This document shows positions 49,801 to 61,800 of a stretch of DNA of 64,000 nt, one piece after another (position 1 is the stretch's first letter; the number at the start of each line of letters is the position of its first letter). This stretch comes from Liriodendron chinense. Its lineage: Eukaryota; Streptophyta; Magnoliopsida; Magnoliales; Magnoliaceae. The position numbers and the translations under genes were made by a program. The notes under the pieces are model-generated. The model worked only from the letters and a program-made list of their open reading frames with translations, made no database searches and was not told the origin of the DNA. Where the stretch lies: the NCBI GenBank assembly GCA_003013855.2, contig ML058484.1, positions 10,403,344 through 10,467,343 on the forward strand, written 5' to 3'.

Positions 49801-52800
49801 TACTTCCTTTCAACCAACTCCCTCTATATTCTGCCCTCTTCATATCCAAATCTCCACAACCATTTGCCAAGAAGTGTTAAGTTCATTGTTCCCAAATCCT
49901 TAATTCCCGCCCCTCCTTCGTGAACCAGCTTATAGACCTCCTCCTAACTGAGGAGATGAAGCTTTTTTTCTTTAAGCTTTGACTGACATTGTAACTCTAC
50001 TTTCCAACACCAATGCTAGTGTTGAGAAGAAGTGTTTCTGCCTCTGTTGCGGCTTGAAAGAGGTGGAGCGGAGCGGAGATTGGAGCAAAGAGTCTCTGTG
50101 CTCAAGGCGGAGCATTGGGAGGGATAGAGGGCAAAGCAGATTAGGGTGGAGAAGACTAGAGAATAAACCCATTATCAGGGAGAAGATATTCATCAGCAGG
50201 GAAGGTGTATGGGTAGAGAGGAAAAAGGATTCATGGATCGAAAGCTTTGGAGATGCAAGGAGCTCCCCGGGGAGGGATTGATGCGGTTGAAGGCGAGCGG
50301 GTCATGACTCGTATTTGGTTGGAGGAAGAGGCCTCGTCTTCTAGCAGGAGGGATCGCGGGCTTCGACTGTGGGAGTCGAACTAGAGAGGAGCTTGGAAGG
50401 AGTACCTATTCCATACTCCAGTGGAGCACGATTATTGGATAGGGTTATGTGGAGGCATCTCTCGGCTCTGATAGACGTGTGGCAAAAGGAGACAACATTC
50501 GAAGCTTCGTGCTAAACAGAGCACTTCCAACCAGCTTCAGCCGTCGGCTCGTTATCAGGGGTCTCGACATGTGTCCCTCAGGACAAGACATGTGGTTGCA
50601 TTTCGAAGCTGTAGATAGAGGTGGGCAATGATCCGGGCGGAGCCGAGTTAGCCCTAGTTTGGTTTGGTTTTTTTTTTTTTTTTTGTGCCACCTCAGTTTG
50701 TGGATCGGCTTGGTTTGGGTTTCAGGCCAACCCATGCGGCCCAAGTTTGGTTTGCTCTAGAAAAATCTAGTTCGAGCCGGGATCAGTTTGGTCGAAAATT
50801 TTGAACCGAGCCGGGCCGAGTTCAAACAAGTGGCGGCTCTTTTTTTGTTTGTTTATTTAAATAGAAAAGAATTTAAAAAGTTAGAAACAAAAAATACAAA
50901 CTTATCTTACTATATGATGTTTAACATCCTCCAAAGGAGTACAGCTTCAAAATAGACATGTAAGAGCATTTTTCAAACAAAAGTACACGAGCATAATTTT
51001 ACAAGTGCAACGAAACCATGTGCATTCATGATGTATATGTATTATGTATTATCCATGTCATCATGTATATGCATTATCCACATTGTCCATCTGTTTTACA
51101 TATCATTTTAGGACATGATCCCAAAATGGATTCATATCCAAAGCTCAAGTGGTTCACACCATAGGAAACAGTGTGCTTACAACCTATGAGCCGAATCAAA
51201 CCGAGTTGAATCAAATCGAGCTTCAAACCAAGACAAGCCGGTACTGCCCTAGTTTGAGCTTGGTTTGTTTTTTCAAACGAGCTTGACTTCGAGGCTTGGT
51301 TTGATTTGAACTTCCATTCGAACCAATCCAAGCCGAGCTTTTTCAAACCAATCCGAGCCGAGCTTTCGAGCTGGCTTGGTTTGTGCCCAGCTCTAGCTGT
51401 AGATTGTTTTTTTTTTTTTGGTTCAGAACTTTCCTTCGGGTCGGAACCTATTCCTTCGGTTATCCCTGAGCCTCCACTTTTCGCCAATGACTCCCTCTCA
51501 GGCTTGGAAGCTGGGTCGGGACCTGAGGGTGCAACATTGGGCCTCTAGATCATTGCCATTTGTCCAGCCTATAAATATGGAGGGGGTCGATGTGTCCGAG
51601 ACCTGGGCTCTCATTTGAAGTGTGCATGTTCACTTCACTTGTGTGGAAGACGCGCTCGATTTCACATGTTGGCAACTTAACTTACCACTCAACATGTGCG
51701 AGTTATCTCCTTATAGATGCAACTCCTCTCTTTTCCTAAAACTTCTTTCTTTGGCTTCTCAGTCCTATGCGGAAGTAGGTTAGTCGGTTCTCGACTTTGA
51801 GATATATTCAGAGTCGGATGGGAGATTGCTGTCATCCATAAACGATTGTGCTCCCCTCGCAGGTCATGCATTTGTGGAGTTTGCTCGGGAAAGTCTCGCT
51901 ATTCCCTTCAATCCCAACTGCTTTGAGAGCTCTTCCAAAGACATACTTGATGTAGTCCCCCTGCTAGTGATGCCTACGCATGATTAAGTTGTCGAAGTTG
52001 GAGTGTATAAGGAAGTTGCTTCTGAAGTTCAGTCAGAACAGAGATTGGCAGGTTTGCTGACAAATTGGGTTATCATTCGGGGATCTCCCGGAGGACTACT
52101 TTGCTTTGCTTCATCTGGTAGAAGAGCGTGGCCGCCCTAAGGATAGTTCCCCCTCTTCAAGTAAAGCAACCCGCACGTCCAGGAGCTATAAGGATTTGGT
52201 AACGTTATCCTCAGATGTCAACAATCATTCAAAGGGGCTAGCTGGGGGTCCCAGGAAAGGGAAGTGGGGTCGATTTGTTCCTAAATGAAAATTCTCACCC
52301 GGAATGTGAGGGGTGTGGGAGCAAGGTTAAGAGAAGCCAAATCAAGGATGTTTGTAGAAGATTTAAGGTGCAACTGGTTACTCTTCAGGAAACTAAGGTG
52401 CAAGACTTCAATCGAAAGCTGGTGGGAATTCTTTCGGGAACCATGAGTGTTGATTGGGTCGCCTCTCCTGTCGTCAGTAGATCAGTGGAAATTTTGGTGG
52501 CTTGGTATGCTTTAATCTAGTCTAAAGCATATTGGTGGGCTGGAGTTTTCTCAGTCTCGGTGGTGTTGAAGGATAATTCTTTTGGCTTCTTATGGTTAGT
52601 CGCTTCCGTCTACAGTCCTAATTAAGGGGATATAAGGCTGGAGCTCTGGGACGAGCTGTTTGCTAGCCGCAAGAGGTTTAGTGGCAATCGTGTATTGGGA
52701 GGGATTACAACATTACTCAGTTTTCTTTAGAAAAGTCTAGTGGGGGAGAGTTATTGGTAGTATGCGAGCTTTCTCTGACTATCGAGTTGCACAATCTTCT

Positions 52801-55800
52801 TGACTTGCCTACGGAAGGGGGAGATTTACGTAGATTAACATGCAGGCGAACACCTCTAGTTATAGATTTGATAGGTTTTTGCTATCTCCAGATTTGATTG
52901 AGAGATTTCCCTTGATCTTCTAGAAAGCCCTTTCCGACCCACCTGGGATCACCGCCGTTTGTTGTTGTCTGTTGGTAAAGACAATTGGGGCCCCAAGCCC
53001 TTTGGGTTCGAGATTAGCTGGCTTCTTGTGGACGAGTTCCAGCAAAAGATAAAAGAATGGCGGTCCTCTTTTGAAGTGGAGGGCTTTGCGGGCTTCAGGC
53101 TTTCGCGGAAGCTGAAAATGTAGGGAGATAAAATCAGATCTTGGAAGGAGGAGCTCGATAAATAGGGCGAGGAAACAATTGAAATTCTAATGAGGCTCCA
53201 AGCTCTTGACATCGAAGTGGAAGAAGCTGTCCTAGATTTTGATGAGGCAGTATCCAGATTGAAGCTTATTCAAGAATATGCGGGAAGGGTTAGAGAAGAT
53301 GAAGTAGAGTGGAGGCAATGGTTAAGAAGCACCTGAATTAAGGAGTGTGACAAGAATATTAAATATTTCTACAATATTGCTACTTGCTAGCGTGCGTGCG
53401 ATAAATAATTGAATCAGTAGCCTCGTGATTGATGGGTTCGTATTGAAGACAAAGGCCATCTTGCCAAGGCAATTTGCAACTTTTATTAATCCTTGTTGAG
53501 AGGGGAGACATGACAAAGACCAAGACTAGACAATTTTCCATTTGATCAATTTTCCATTGATGAGTCTATCTCGCTAGAGGCCCCATTTTCGGAAGAGGAA
53601 GTGAAGGCGGCCGGTTGGAGACAAAGCACCAGGCTCGGATGGTTTTTCGTTATTTTTTAAAACCTTTTGGGAGTTTGTTAAACAGGATGTTATACAGTTC
53701 TTCTTTGAGTTTTATGAAAGAGGTCGTCTATTGGTTGATCTTGGTGCTTCCTTATTGATATCATTCCTAAATTTCGAGAGCTGAGTTGCTTAGGGACTTT
53801 CGTCCTATCAGTCTTATAGGCGGGCCTTATAAAATGACAATAATCTTCTAAAGACAAGAGGCAAGGACCTTTGCAAGGATTGCACATGAGTGCCTCGATT
53901 CTAAACATAGAAGCGGAATGAAAGGTGTTATATGCAAGCTGTGGATATCGAGAAAGCTTATGACCATGTGGATTGGTCCTTTCTTGACTATATATGATGT
54001 TGAGGTTCGGATGTGGGATGAAGTTGAGGGACTGGATCAAGGAACGTGTTAGATGATCTGCCCAGTTCTCAGTCGTTCTCAACAGATCCTCGAAAGGCTT
54101 TTTTAAAAGTTCTAGGGGTCTTTGGCAAAGGGACCCTTTATCCCCATTCTTCTTTCTTTTGGTAGTGGAAGCCCTAGGAAGAATGATTGCTAAGGGTCAA
54201 GAGGAAGGCTTCATGTCAGGATTCAAGGTGGAAGGTATGTCTTGGCCAATTTCGCATTTACAGTTTGCTGATGATACTTTTTTATTCTGTGATGCCGATT
54301 CGGCCATGGTGGATAGGCTAAAGTTCTATTGTCAAACGCTTTAAGGTGGTGTCAGGTTTAAAAGTTAATTTGGCCAAGAGCAAATTGTTCGGGTTGAGGT
54401 TGGAGGCGATGAGGTGGATAGTCTTGCTGAGGTGTTTGGGTGCGCGGTCGGGAATCTTCCGACAAAGTTTGTTGGGATTCCTCTTTGTATTGGAAAATTT
54501 GCTAAGCACCTTTGGGATAGGGTGGTGGAAAGGTTCGAGAGATCCCTCGCTTCTTGTAGGGGTCGTCATTTGTGGCTTGAGTGCAAGTACAATACCTCAA
54601 TAGGAGGATGGCGGACAAAGGATTCTTTGGCTTATAGAGTGTCGGCGCTGTGGAAAGGAGTCTCTTCTGTGAAGACTGCTTTTGAGGGAGGTGTAGGTTT
54701 CTCGTTGGGTAATGGCGAGAATATCGGATTTTGGGACATGCTTTGGAAAGAGGTGCTTTAGTGCAAGTACAGTACCTCAATAGGAGGATGGTGGACAAAT
54801 GATTCCTCGACTTATAGAGTGTCAGCCCTATGGAAAGGAGTCTCTTCTGTGAAGACCGCTTTTGAGGGAAGTGTTGTTTTCTCGTTGGGTAATGGTGATA
54901 ATATCAAAATTTGGGAGAATGTGTGGGGAGGGTTAAAGGTCGCTTTCACAAGAATTTTTGTCTGGCTCCTAATCCGTCCGTTATGATCGCAGACAACCAC
55001 TCTCGCCTAGGAGGGGCGGTGGTGTGGGAGCCTCCTTGTAGGTGGTTTCTTCGGGACGAGGAAATTGAGGAATATGTGGCTCTTTTAGAGCGTATCCACC
55101 TTTTAAATCCAATTGATTTGGAGCCAGATAAATTAATGTGGACGATGCATAAATCGGGGATGTTCTCAGTTAAGTCCTACTCTCTCTTGTGAGAACATGT
55201 CATCGACAACATGAAGTAGGGAGCACTAGCTTTGTGTGGTCATACAAAGTCCCTCCTAAGATTTTGGCGTTTGGGTGGTTGGCGGGTAGGAAGAAAGTCC
55301 TCACCATTGACAATCCCCAGAAAAGAGATATGATCATTCCAAATATTTGCAGCCCGTGTATGCAAAACGAGGAATCGGTGGACCATCTCTTCCTACATTG
55401 CCTGTTTGTTACTTCTATTTGGGCATATATTTAGGTTAGTTTTAGTTGATGTGGTCCACCTTGGTGTCGGTGGATTGTTTGCTTCATGCTTGGCATGGGG
55501 TGAGTCCTGGGAATCCGAAGATCATCATTTGGAGAATGGCTTTGCTTGGTGTTTGGTGGGCCATTTGGGAAGAAATAAACAGTCGGTGTTTCAAGAATGT
55601 TAGTAAGCCCGTTGTAGGTATTTCGCTATGGGCAAGAGGGCTAATCATAGAATGGGCTGGGGCTGTTTCATCTTTGATGGGATGCAATCAGGATTTTCTT
55701 GTTTAGCCTGGGTTGCCTTCTCGGCGCCCCCTTCTGTTGTTGTTTGTCCTGTTTTGTTTAATAAAACCTCCAGTTATGTTTAAAAAAAAAAAAAAACAGA

Positions 55801-58800
55801 AAGAAAGTTCTTTCGCAACTTTCCGACTTATCTAGCACCGATTTAGGACATTTGGACAACGACATATAGTAAACCAGCATATTAGAGAAAAAAAAACATC
55901 TTTTATTAGAGGCGTCACCCCCGAAGATAGATATTGGCGTTTTGAACTAGACAACTTCCTTTTGACTCTCTTTATAACTTTATCCCATAAAAATTTTGTC
56001 GGTTCCCAATTCACAATGTCATCCCGAGATACGTTGACGGAAAAGACCCAACTTTGCATGCAAACCTTGAAGCTAGATGCACCAACTCCTCATTCTCCAA
56101 ATCGGTTCCAAGCATTTCATTCTTTGTGACATTAATACCAAGCCGCGAGGGCTGAGACCGCCTCAAAGCAAACCACAATCTTTTGAAGATTATCAACGAC
56201 CATCGAGTCTGTTTCAGAAAATATAAGAGTGTCATAAGCATATTGAAGGTGACTAATTTGCATTCTTAACTCTAACACTTTGAAGCCTCTAATTAGCCTC
56301 ACCTCCTCCCCCTTTTGCATCATCTTACTAAAAGCCTTCCCAACTACTACAAAGAGATAAGTAGACTTGCCTTGCCCTATGCTCCTAGACACGTTAAAGA
56401 ATCCTTTAGGTGATCTGTTCACCAACACTAAGAAGAAAATGGACCGAACACAAAAGCACATCCACCCCCTCCATTTCTGCCTGCACCTCAGTCTATCAAG
56501 CACGTAGTCAAGAAACTCCCAATCAACATGATTGTAAGCCTTTTCGATGTCGAGCTTACAAACTAAGCCTCTCCTCCCTTCTCTATGCTTGGAGTGAATA
56601 CATTCATGTGCAATAAGAGCACGATCCAGAATTTATCTACCCAACACAAAAGCCTCTTTATTCTCCAATATAACTTTAGAGAGAACTCCCCGAAATCTTA
56701 GAGCTAGAACAGCTAAAATTTTGTACAGGCCTCGAGTTAAACTTATAGGCCTGAAATCTTTAATTTCTTTTGCACCTTCAATTTTGGGACTGAGAGCAAT
56801 AAAAGAAGCCCCAAGATCTTTAGAAAGGTGACTTCGCTTGAAGAACTAGGAGACAAACGCCATCAAATCCCCTTTAACTGTCTGCCAAAACTTCTGTTAA
56901 AACAACATCGGCAAACATTCGGGGCCTGGGGCCCTGTCATCACACATCAAATCAAGAGCCTCCTTGACCTCTTCTTCAGAAAATGGATTCTCAAGATTCA
57001 CCGCCTCTTCTGCTGGAAGATAAGGGAATTCCAAGTCATCTAATTGCAGTCTCTTCCATTGCTCAGAAGATAACAGATTTTTATAGAAAAACTATTGCAT
57101 CACAGATCTCTCCCTTTTCTGATATTCTTTTACCTTCAATCACAATGCTTCCAATTTTGTTGCTCCGAGCCCTCGCAATAGCTATACTATGGAAGAGGCG
57201 AGTGTTCTTGTCAGTCTCTTTTAACTAAATAGCTCTTGATCTTTGTCTTCACCTGATTTCTTCTTTTTTAATATGATTGGAATACTTAGGGTTTAAAGCA
57301 TCTCTCTTTTCACCCTCTTCAGCTGTCATCTGACCTGATCCCTCTATCATATGATTCGTATCTAAATCATTAATCTCCTTCAACAATATGTCAAACTCTG
57401 ACTCCCGAGCCCCAAGCATATCTTTCTTTGAACTTTTTATCTTTTCTTTCAGCAACTTGAGCTTTCTGCTTACCTGCAAAGCCTTCGACCACAAAGGAAG
57501 ACCACCATTCAATAACCAACTGCTCAAAACCAACCACCTCCATCTAGGCTGGTTCGAACCTAAAAGGTTTAGGACCCCAATTCTCTTCCATCATCAAAAG
57601 CAACATGGGACATGCGAAGAAAAACCCAAGGACAAGGGATCCTAGAACAGAAAGAGAAGCTAATCTGTTCTATTGCTTTGCATAGGAACCTGTACAACAG
57701 AGCTCCTCCCGCTAGATGCCAAACCACAATCCCCACACCTGTACCTGTCAACTAGCACCTTTATTGAAAAGGATGATGCTTTTATTCTGTTGGGACTATT
57801 TATGATGCGGAACAAAAGCATTCAAGGTGTACCAACGAAGAAAGCGCCAACCACAAGTACCATCCTTGTGGATAGGCGACTATTGAGGAGCATTGAAGAC
57901 CTTACACATGTAGTCCGAGACATTTGAAAAGACCCCACCTTGGGAAGACATGTGTAAGTTGCTTTGAGGAGATGATTAGACCGTTGGATCGTGATGATGA
58001 TGTGATCGGACCGTTGGTTCATTGTGGCCCACTTTCATCACACCATCATTGGAGCGCATTGGACATCTTAGATTTGAGTTTATTTTACGCATTTTTTACT
58101 TATTTGAGTTTTGGGTTAGTGTGGGTACGTTTTTTCATACAAATGTCTTTTTTTTGAAATTTTGTTAGTAGGGGTATTTTGGTAATTATGCTAATTCCGA
58201 ATTTTATAAGGGTGTTGCCCTAAACCTTTTTTATTAGTTGTTGATTTATGAAAAAGAGCAAACCTTTGGTTGCCTCCTTCCTCTCCCTCTCTCTCATGGT
58301 GCTTCTTCTTCTTCCTTGATCTCCTTCTTCTCTATTCTTCTTGTGCCCCTCCAACTTCTTCCAGGTATTTCATCTTCTATTATTATCCTTCTAAACTTCT
58401 GTTTTGTTTATTCCCCACGATCTAAACCTTGAGAATCGATCTAAACCCTAAACCCCCAAATTCTCAAATCCCTAATCCGAGAAACTTTCTGATTCTTCGG
58501 ACTAGTGATCATCATTGATCGATTGGGTATGACCATGCAAGATCGGGAGGTTCCATCCCTCGCCGGATCCAACCTATACGCTACTTGAATCCCATACTCC
58601 ATGGTTGTGATGATGGCCCGTCCCATTGCATGTTTCCTTTATGATTTTCTTAGTTTATGATGATTGATGCTACATTTCATTATTATTATTGCTTTTATTT
58701 CCGCTGAATAATTGTGTTCATGAGCATGCATCATATTTAGGGCTGTCCTGCATCAATTTATCTATTGCCTTCTAAAGTAGGCAGCAATTTAATTTAATTT

Positions 58801-61800
58801 AATTTTTTCTGTAATCTTTCAATAACTTCCTATTATTTACTGGTATGCTTCATATGTTCTGCAGATGTGCAGCAAAGTGCTCCAACCAGGTTCTGTGGTG
58901 GAAGTCTTTGAGACACTATTGTCGTCAGCTGCCACGACTGTAGATGAGGAGGCTGGAAATCCTTCTTGGCAACCACGTGCTGACTTCTACATAACCTGCA
59001 TTTTATCCTGCCTTCCATGGGGCGCTCCTGATTTGTTTGAGGTAATATTGATTACGTTGTTGGGTGGTGCACCTTCTGGTTTGTGGCTTATTGTGTTGTG
59101 TGAAGTCTGCTAGGAAGGTAAAACCTATGACACTGAGCCAATGACAAACAGGAGGTGGGGTTGGATTATCAAGTATCATATGGAATTTTACTCCTTCCTG
59201 CGCCATAGGCATCTTTGTGAAGGTTTACTTGATCAAGGAACGTTTATAGTTTTAGGTTGTAACTAAAGAAATTTGTATTTGCATCCTCTGTCCTTGATTC
59301 CTAATTTATTTGCCACTTGTGCACTTGGTATTACATTGTCATCAGTAGTTTGATTGAGCATTTTTTTAATGGATGCTTGATTAAACATGTTTAAAATTTG
59401 ATAAAGCTTCCTTGTTTCATGAAAATGCAACATATAAATGTGCAGCAAGTTCCTGAAGAGCTTGACAGAGTTCTGGTCGGTGTAGAGGCGTATTTAAGCA
59501 TTAGACGGCATGCTTATGATGTTGGTTTAACAGTTTTTGAGAGTGATGAAGAAAGTGACAAAGTTCATGCTGAAAAGGTACAGTTTTGGATGCAGCCTTC
59601 TTATCCTCTTGAGATCATTAGCTCCTCTTCTTTGAATGATTTACTTTTCTCTGTTCCATTGGTTGTCAAATTGCATACTCTTGTCTTGGTTGTTACTGTG
59701 TCATGAGATATTAATCATTTCAAGGACTCGGCATTTTGGAGGGTGTCTTTGCCCAGGTTAAAACAGAATTCTAATCGCTGAAATGGACTGAGACTGAGAG
59801 GAGAAATTTCTGGGTGACAAGAATTCATATCTCAAATAAAAAAAATAGAAATCACGATCTTGTGGCTTTGATAAGCCCACACATGTGTAGAGTCCTGGCC
59901 ATCTACACAAGCACACATGTCAATGAGACACTGTTTAGATCTTCTGGCTAAAAATCAGGTCGCTTCACTTAGGTGGCCATTCTGTATAAACAAACAGATA
60001 ACAAAATTGCACCTAGCTGCCTGTTTAAGTTCATGGCATTGGAGAAAAAGAAAAGAAAAGAAAGGGGAAAGGGAAAAGAGAAGAAAGAGGGGTTGTGAGA
60101 GAGATATCTCCCCCACGCCTAGAAAAGTTGTTATACATGTTGGCTTAACCCTAGTCACAATATGGTACACTGTAGGGGTGCAGGAGATAAGTGATGCACA
60201 CATCCGCATTCTTTACACTCAAGGTGGAACATAGATATCTTTCATGCCTGGTTTGCTGAAGGTACAATGAAAACGTGAAGTACTAGTGAATGAATGGAGT
60301 GCGTAGTAACTTGGAGGCAACTTTCTATAGAACGAAGTGACTGTCAACCCGATATGTTTGTTCCTATAAATGTTGTCAAAATCGTTATCATATCACAAAT
60401 CATAATAGGGGTTGAATCATATCTAATCGCAAATCGTATCATAAATCATAAGATTTTTTTTACCATTTTCTTAAAAAAATGAAAAATATAAATAAATCAG
60501 AAAAAATAAAATACTTAGCAATCATCCTTTTGCCATCAATGTGTACCAAGTAATACTATGTCATGATATTGTTAAAGGATTCTTATCTTTCATTTTCTTG
60601 TCTTTCAAGAATTTTTTCTTAAAAAACAGTTACAATGATCCTTTAATAATTTATGTTCATGTTATCTTTCTTGAATTTAGAATCACATTGGAAGAGCAAC
60701 ATTTGATAATGTAGACCAACAAAAAAAGATATTTTGATTTACATCATTACACAATAAATAAGTCAACATGATCGTAACCATCCATAAAAACATTCCATTT
60801 AAGTCATACATCAATTTCGTGTTTTGACTAGTTAAAAAGTGAGAAATTGGAAAAAAAAATCTACGATTTAATGTTGAAGAGAATATATATCATTTAATCT
60901 CTTATAAGGAAGAAAATAAAATAATTTATCTTTTTTAAACGATTTTCTTAAAGGTTTTTTTTTTTTTTTTTTTTCTAAATGATTCTTAAAGCCCCAACCA
61001 ATTTAAAAACATAAAATGAAAGCCAAGTGAAGCCTAAAAGAAAAGAACCAAGTATAATTTAAATCGTAAATCGAAATATTCAAATCATACAATCATAGGA
61101 TTCATATAAAAAGGGATTCAAAGGTGGGATTCAAATTATTTTGCATAAGATTCAGCTCAAATCGTAGATAAATCGTAGGATTTTGACAACATTGGTTCCT
61201 ATCATGAAAGACTTGATTAGAGGCAATTTGAATTGCAACGTAATGATCTTAGGTTAATGGAATGGGTGCAAGAACTTGAAAATTCGTTTCTAAAAGGAGA
61301 GACTGGGGGCAAACAATTTCACACTTGGCATGAGCCAATTCATGATACTTAGCTTTAGTGGATGAGCGAGTCGCTCCCGTTTGTTTCATGCTTTTCCTAG
61401 TGACAAGGCTCCCACAAAGGTACAATAGCCACTTGTAGACTTACTATCATTTGAGGATTCTATCCAATCTACATCATATTAGCCACTCATATCTAAATTA
61501 TTTTGATTGGAGTATAGAAGGCCTTTTCCAGGAGCAGATTTTAAGTAGTGAGGAAACCGTTACTAGACTTCCTTTAGATGACGAAAGGATGAGGCGTGCA
61601 TGAATTGAGTTGTCATACTGATGGCATATGCAAGGCCTTGCTAAGTATTGTTTAAATAAAGAGAGAATTCCATACAAACGCCTATGTTTTGGTTGAATTG
61701 GAAAAAAGCTTGCTTTTAAACTCTCTCCTAAAACCCATGTAATGTTTCTGCCGTTGGACAAAAAAAGCCTACCGTCTTATCTGTTGCGTATGAGATACTG

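Larger units (their letters stand above)
49976..55797 (+). mobile_element. Near full-length L1-type LINE, plus strand
   Basis: About 5.8 kb. ORF2 starts at 52285 with MKILTRNVRGVGARLREAKS, the usual first motif of the LINE endonuclease. EN C-terminal blocks lie near 52860-53100 (KDNWGPKPFGFEISWLL); the RT box LQFADDTFLFCDAD near 54255; zf-RVT (KVLTIDNPQKRDMIIPN, VDHLFLHCLF) near 55290-55420; and a poly(A) tail at 55782-55797 after AATAAAA. The 5' part (49976-52284) would be 5' UTR plus ORF1. Many frameshifts and stops. No clean target duplication was recognised. Confidence 0.78.
48994..58864 (+). other. CBP80 intron 5 (9871 bp)
   Basis: Donor GTAGGT, acceptor CTGCAG. Largely three nested elements: a minus-strand LINE, a plus-strand LINE within it, and a hAT MITE within that. 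An LTR-like piece follows. Confidence 0.88.

Noticed and set aside
49976..55797. Target-site duplication TTCTTT at both ends of the plus-strand LINE
   Set aside because: The shared bases are only six, low in complexity and next to A/T-rich tails; similarity beyond them is poor.
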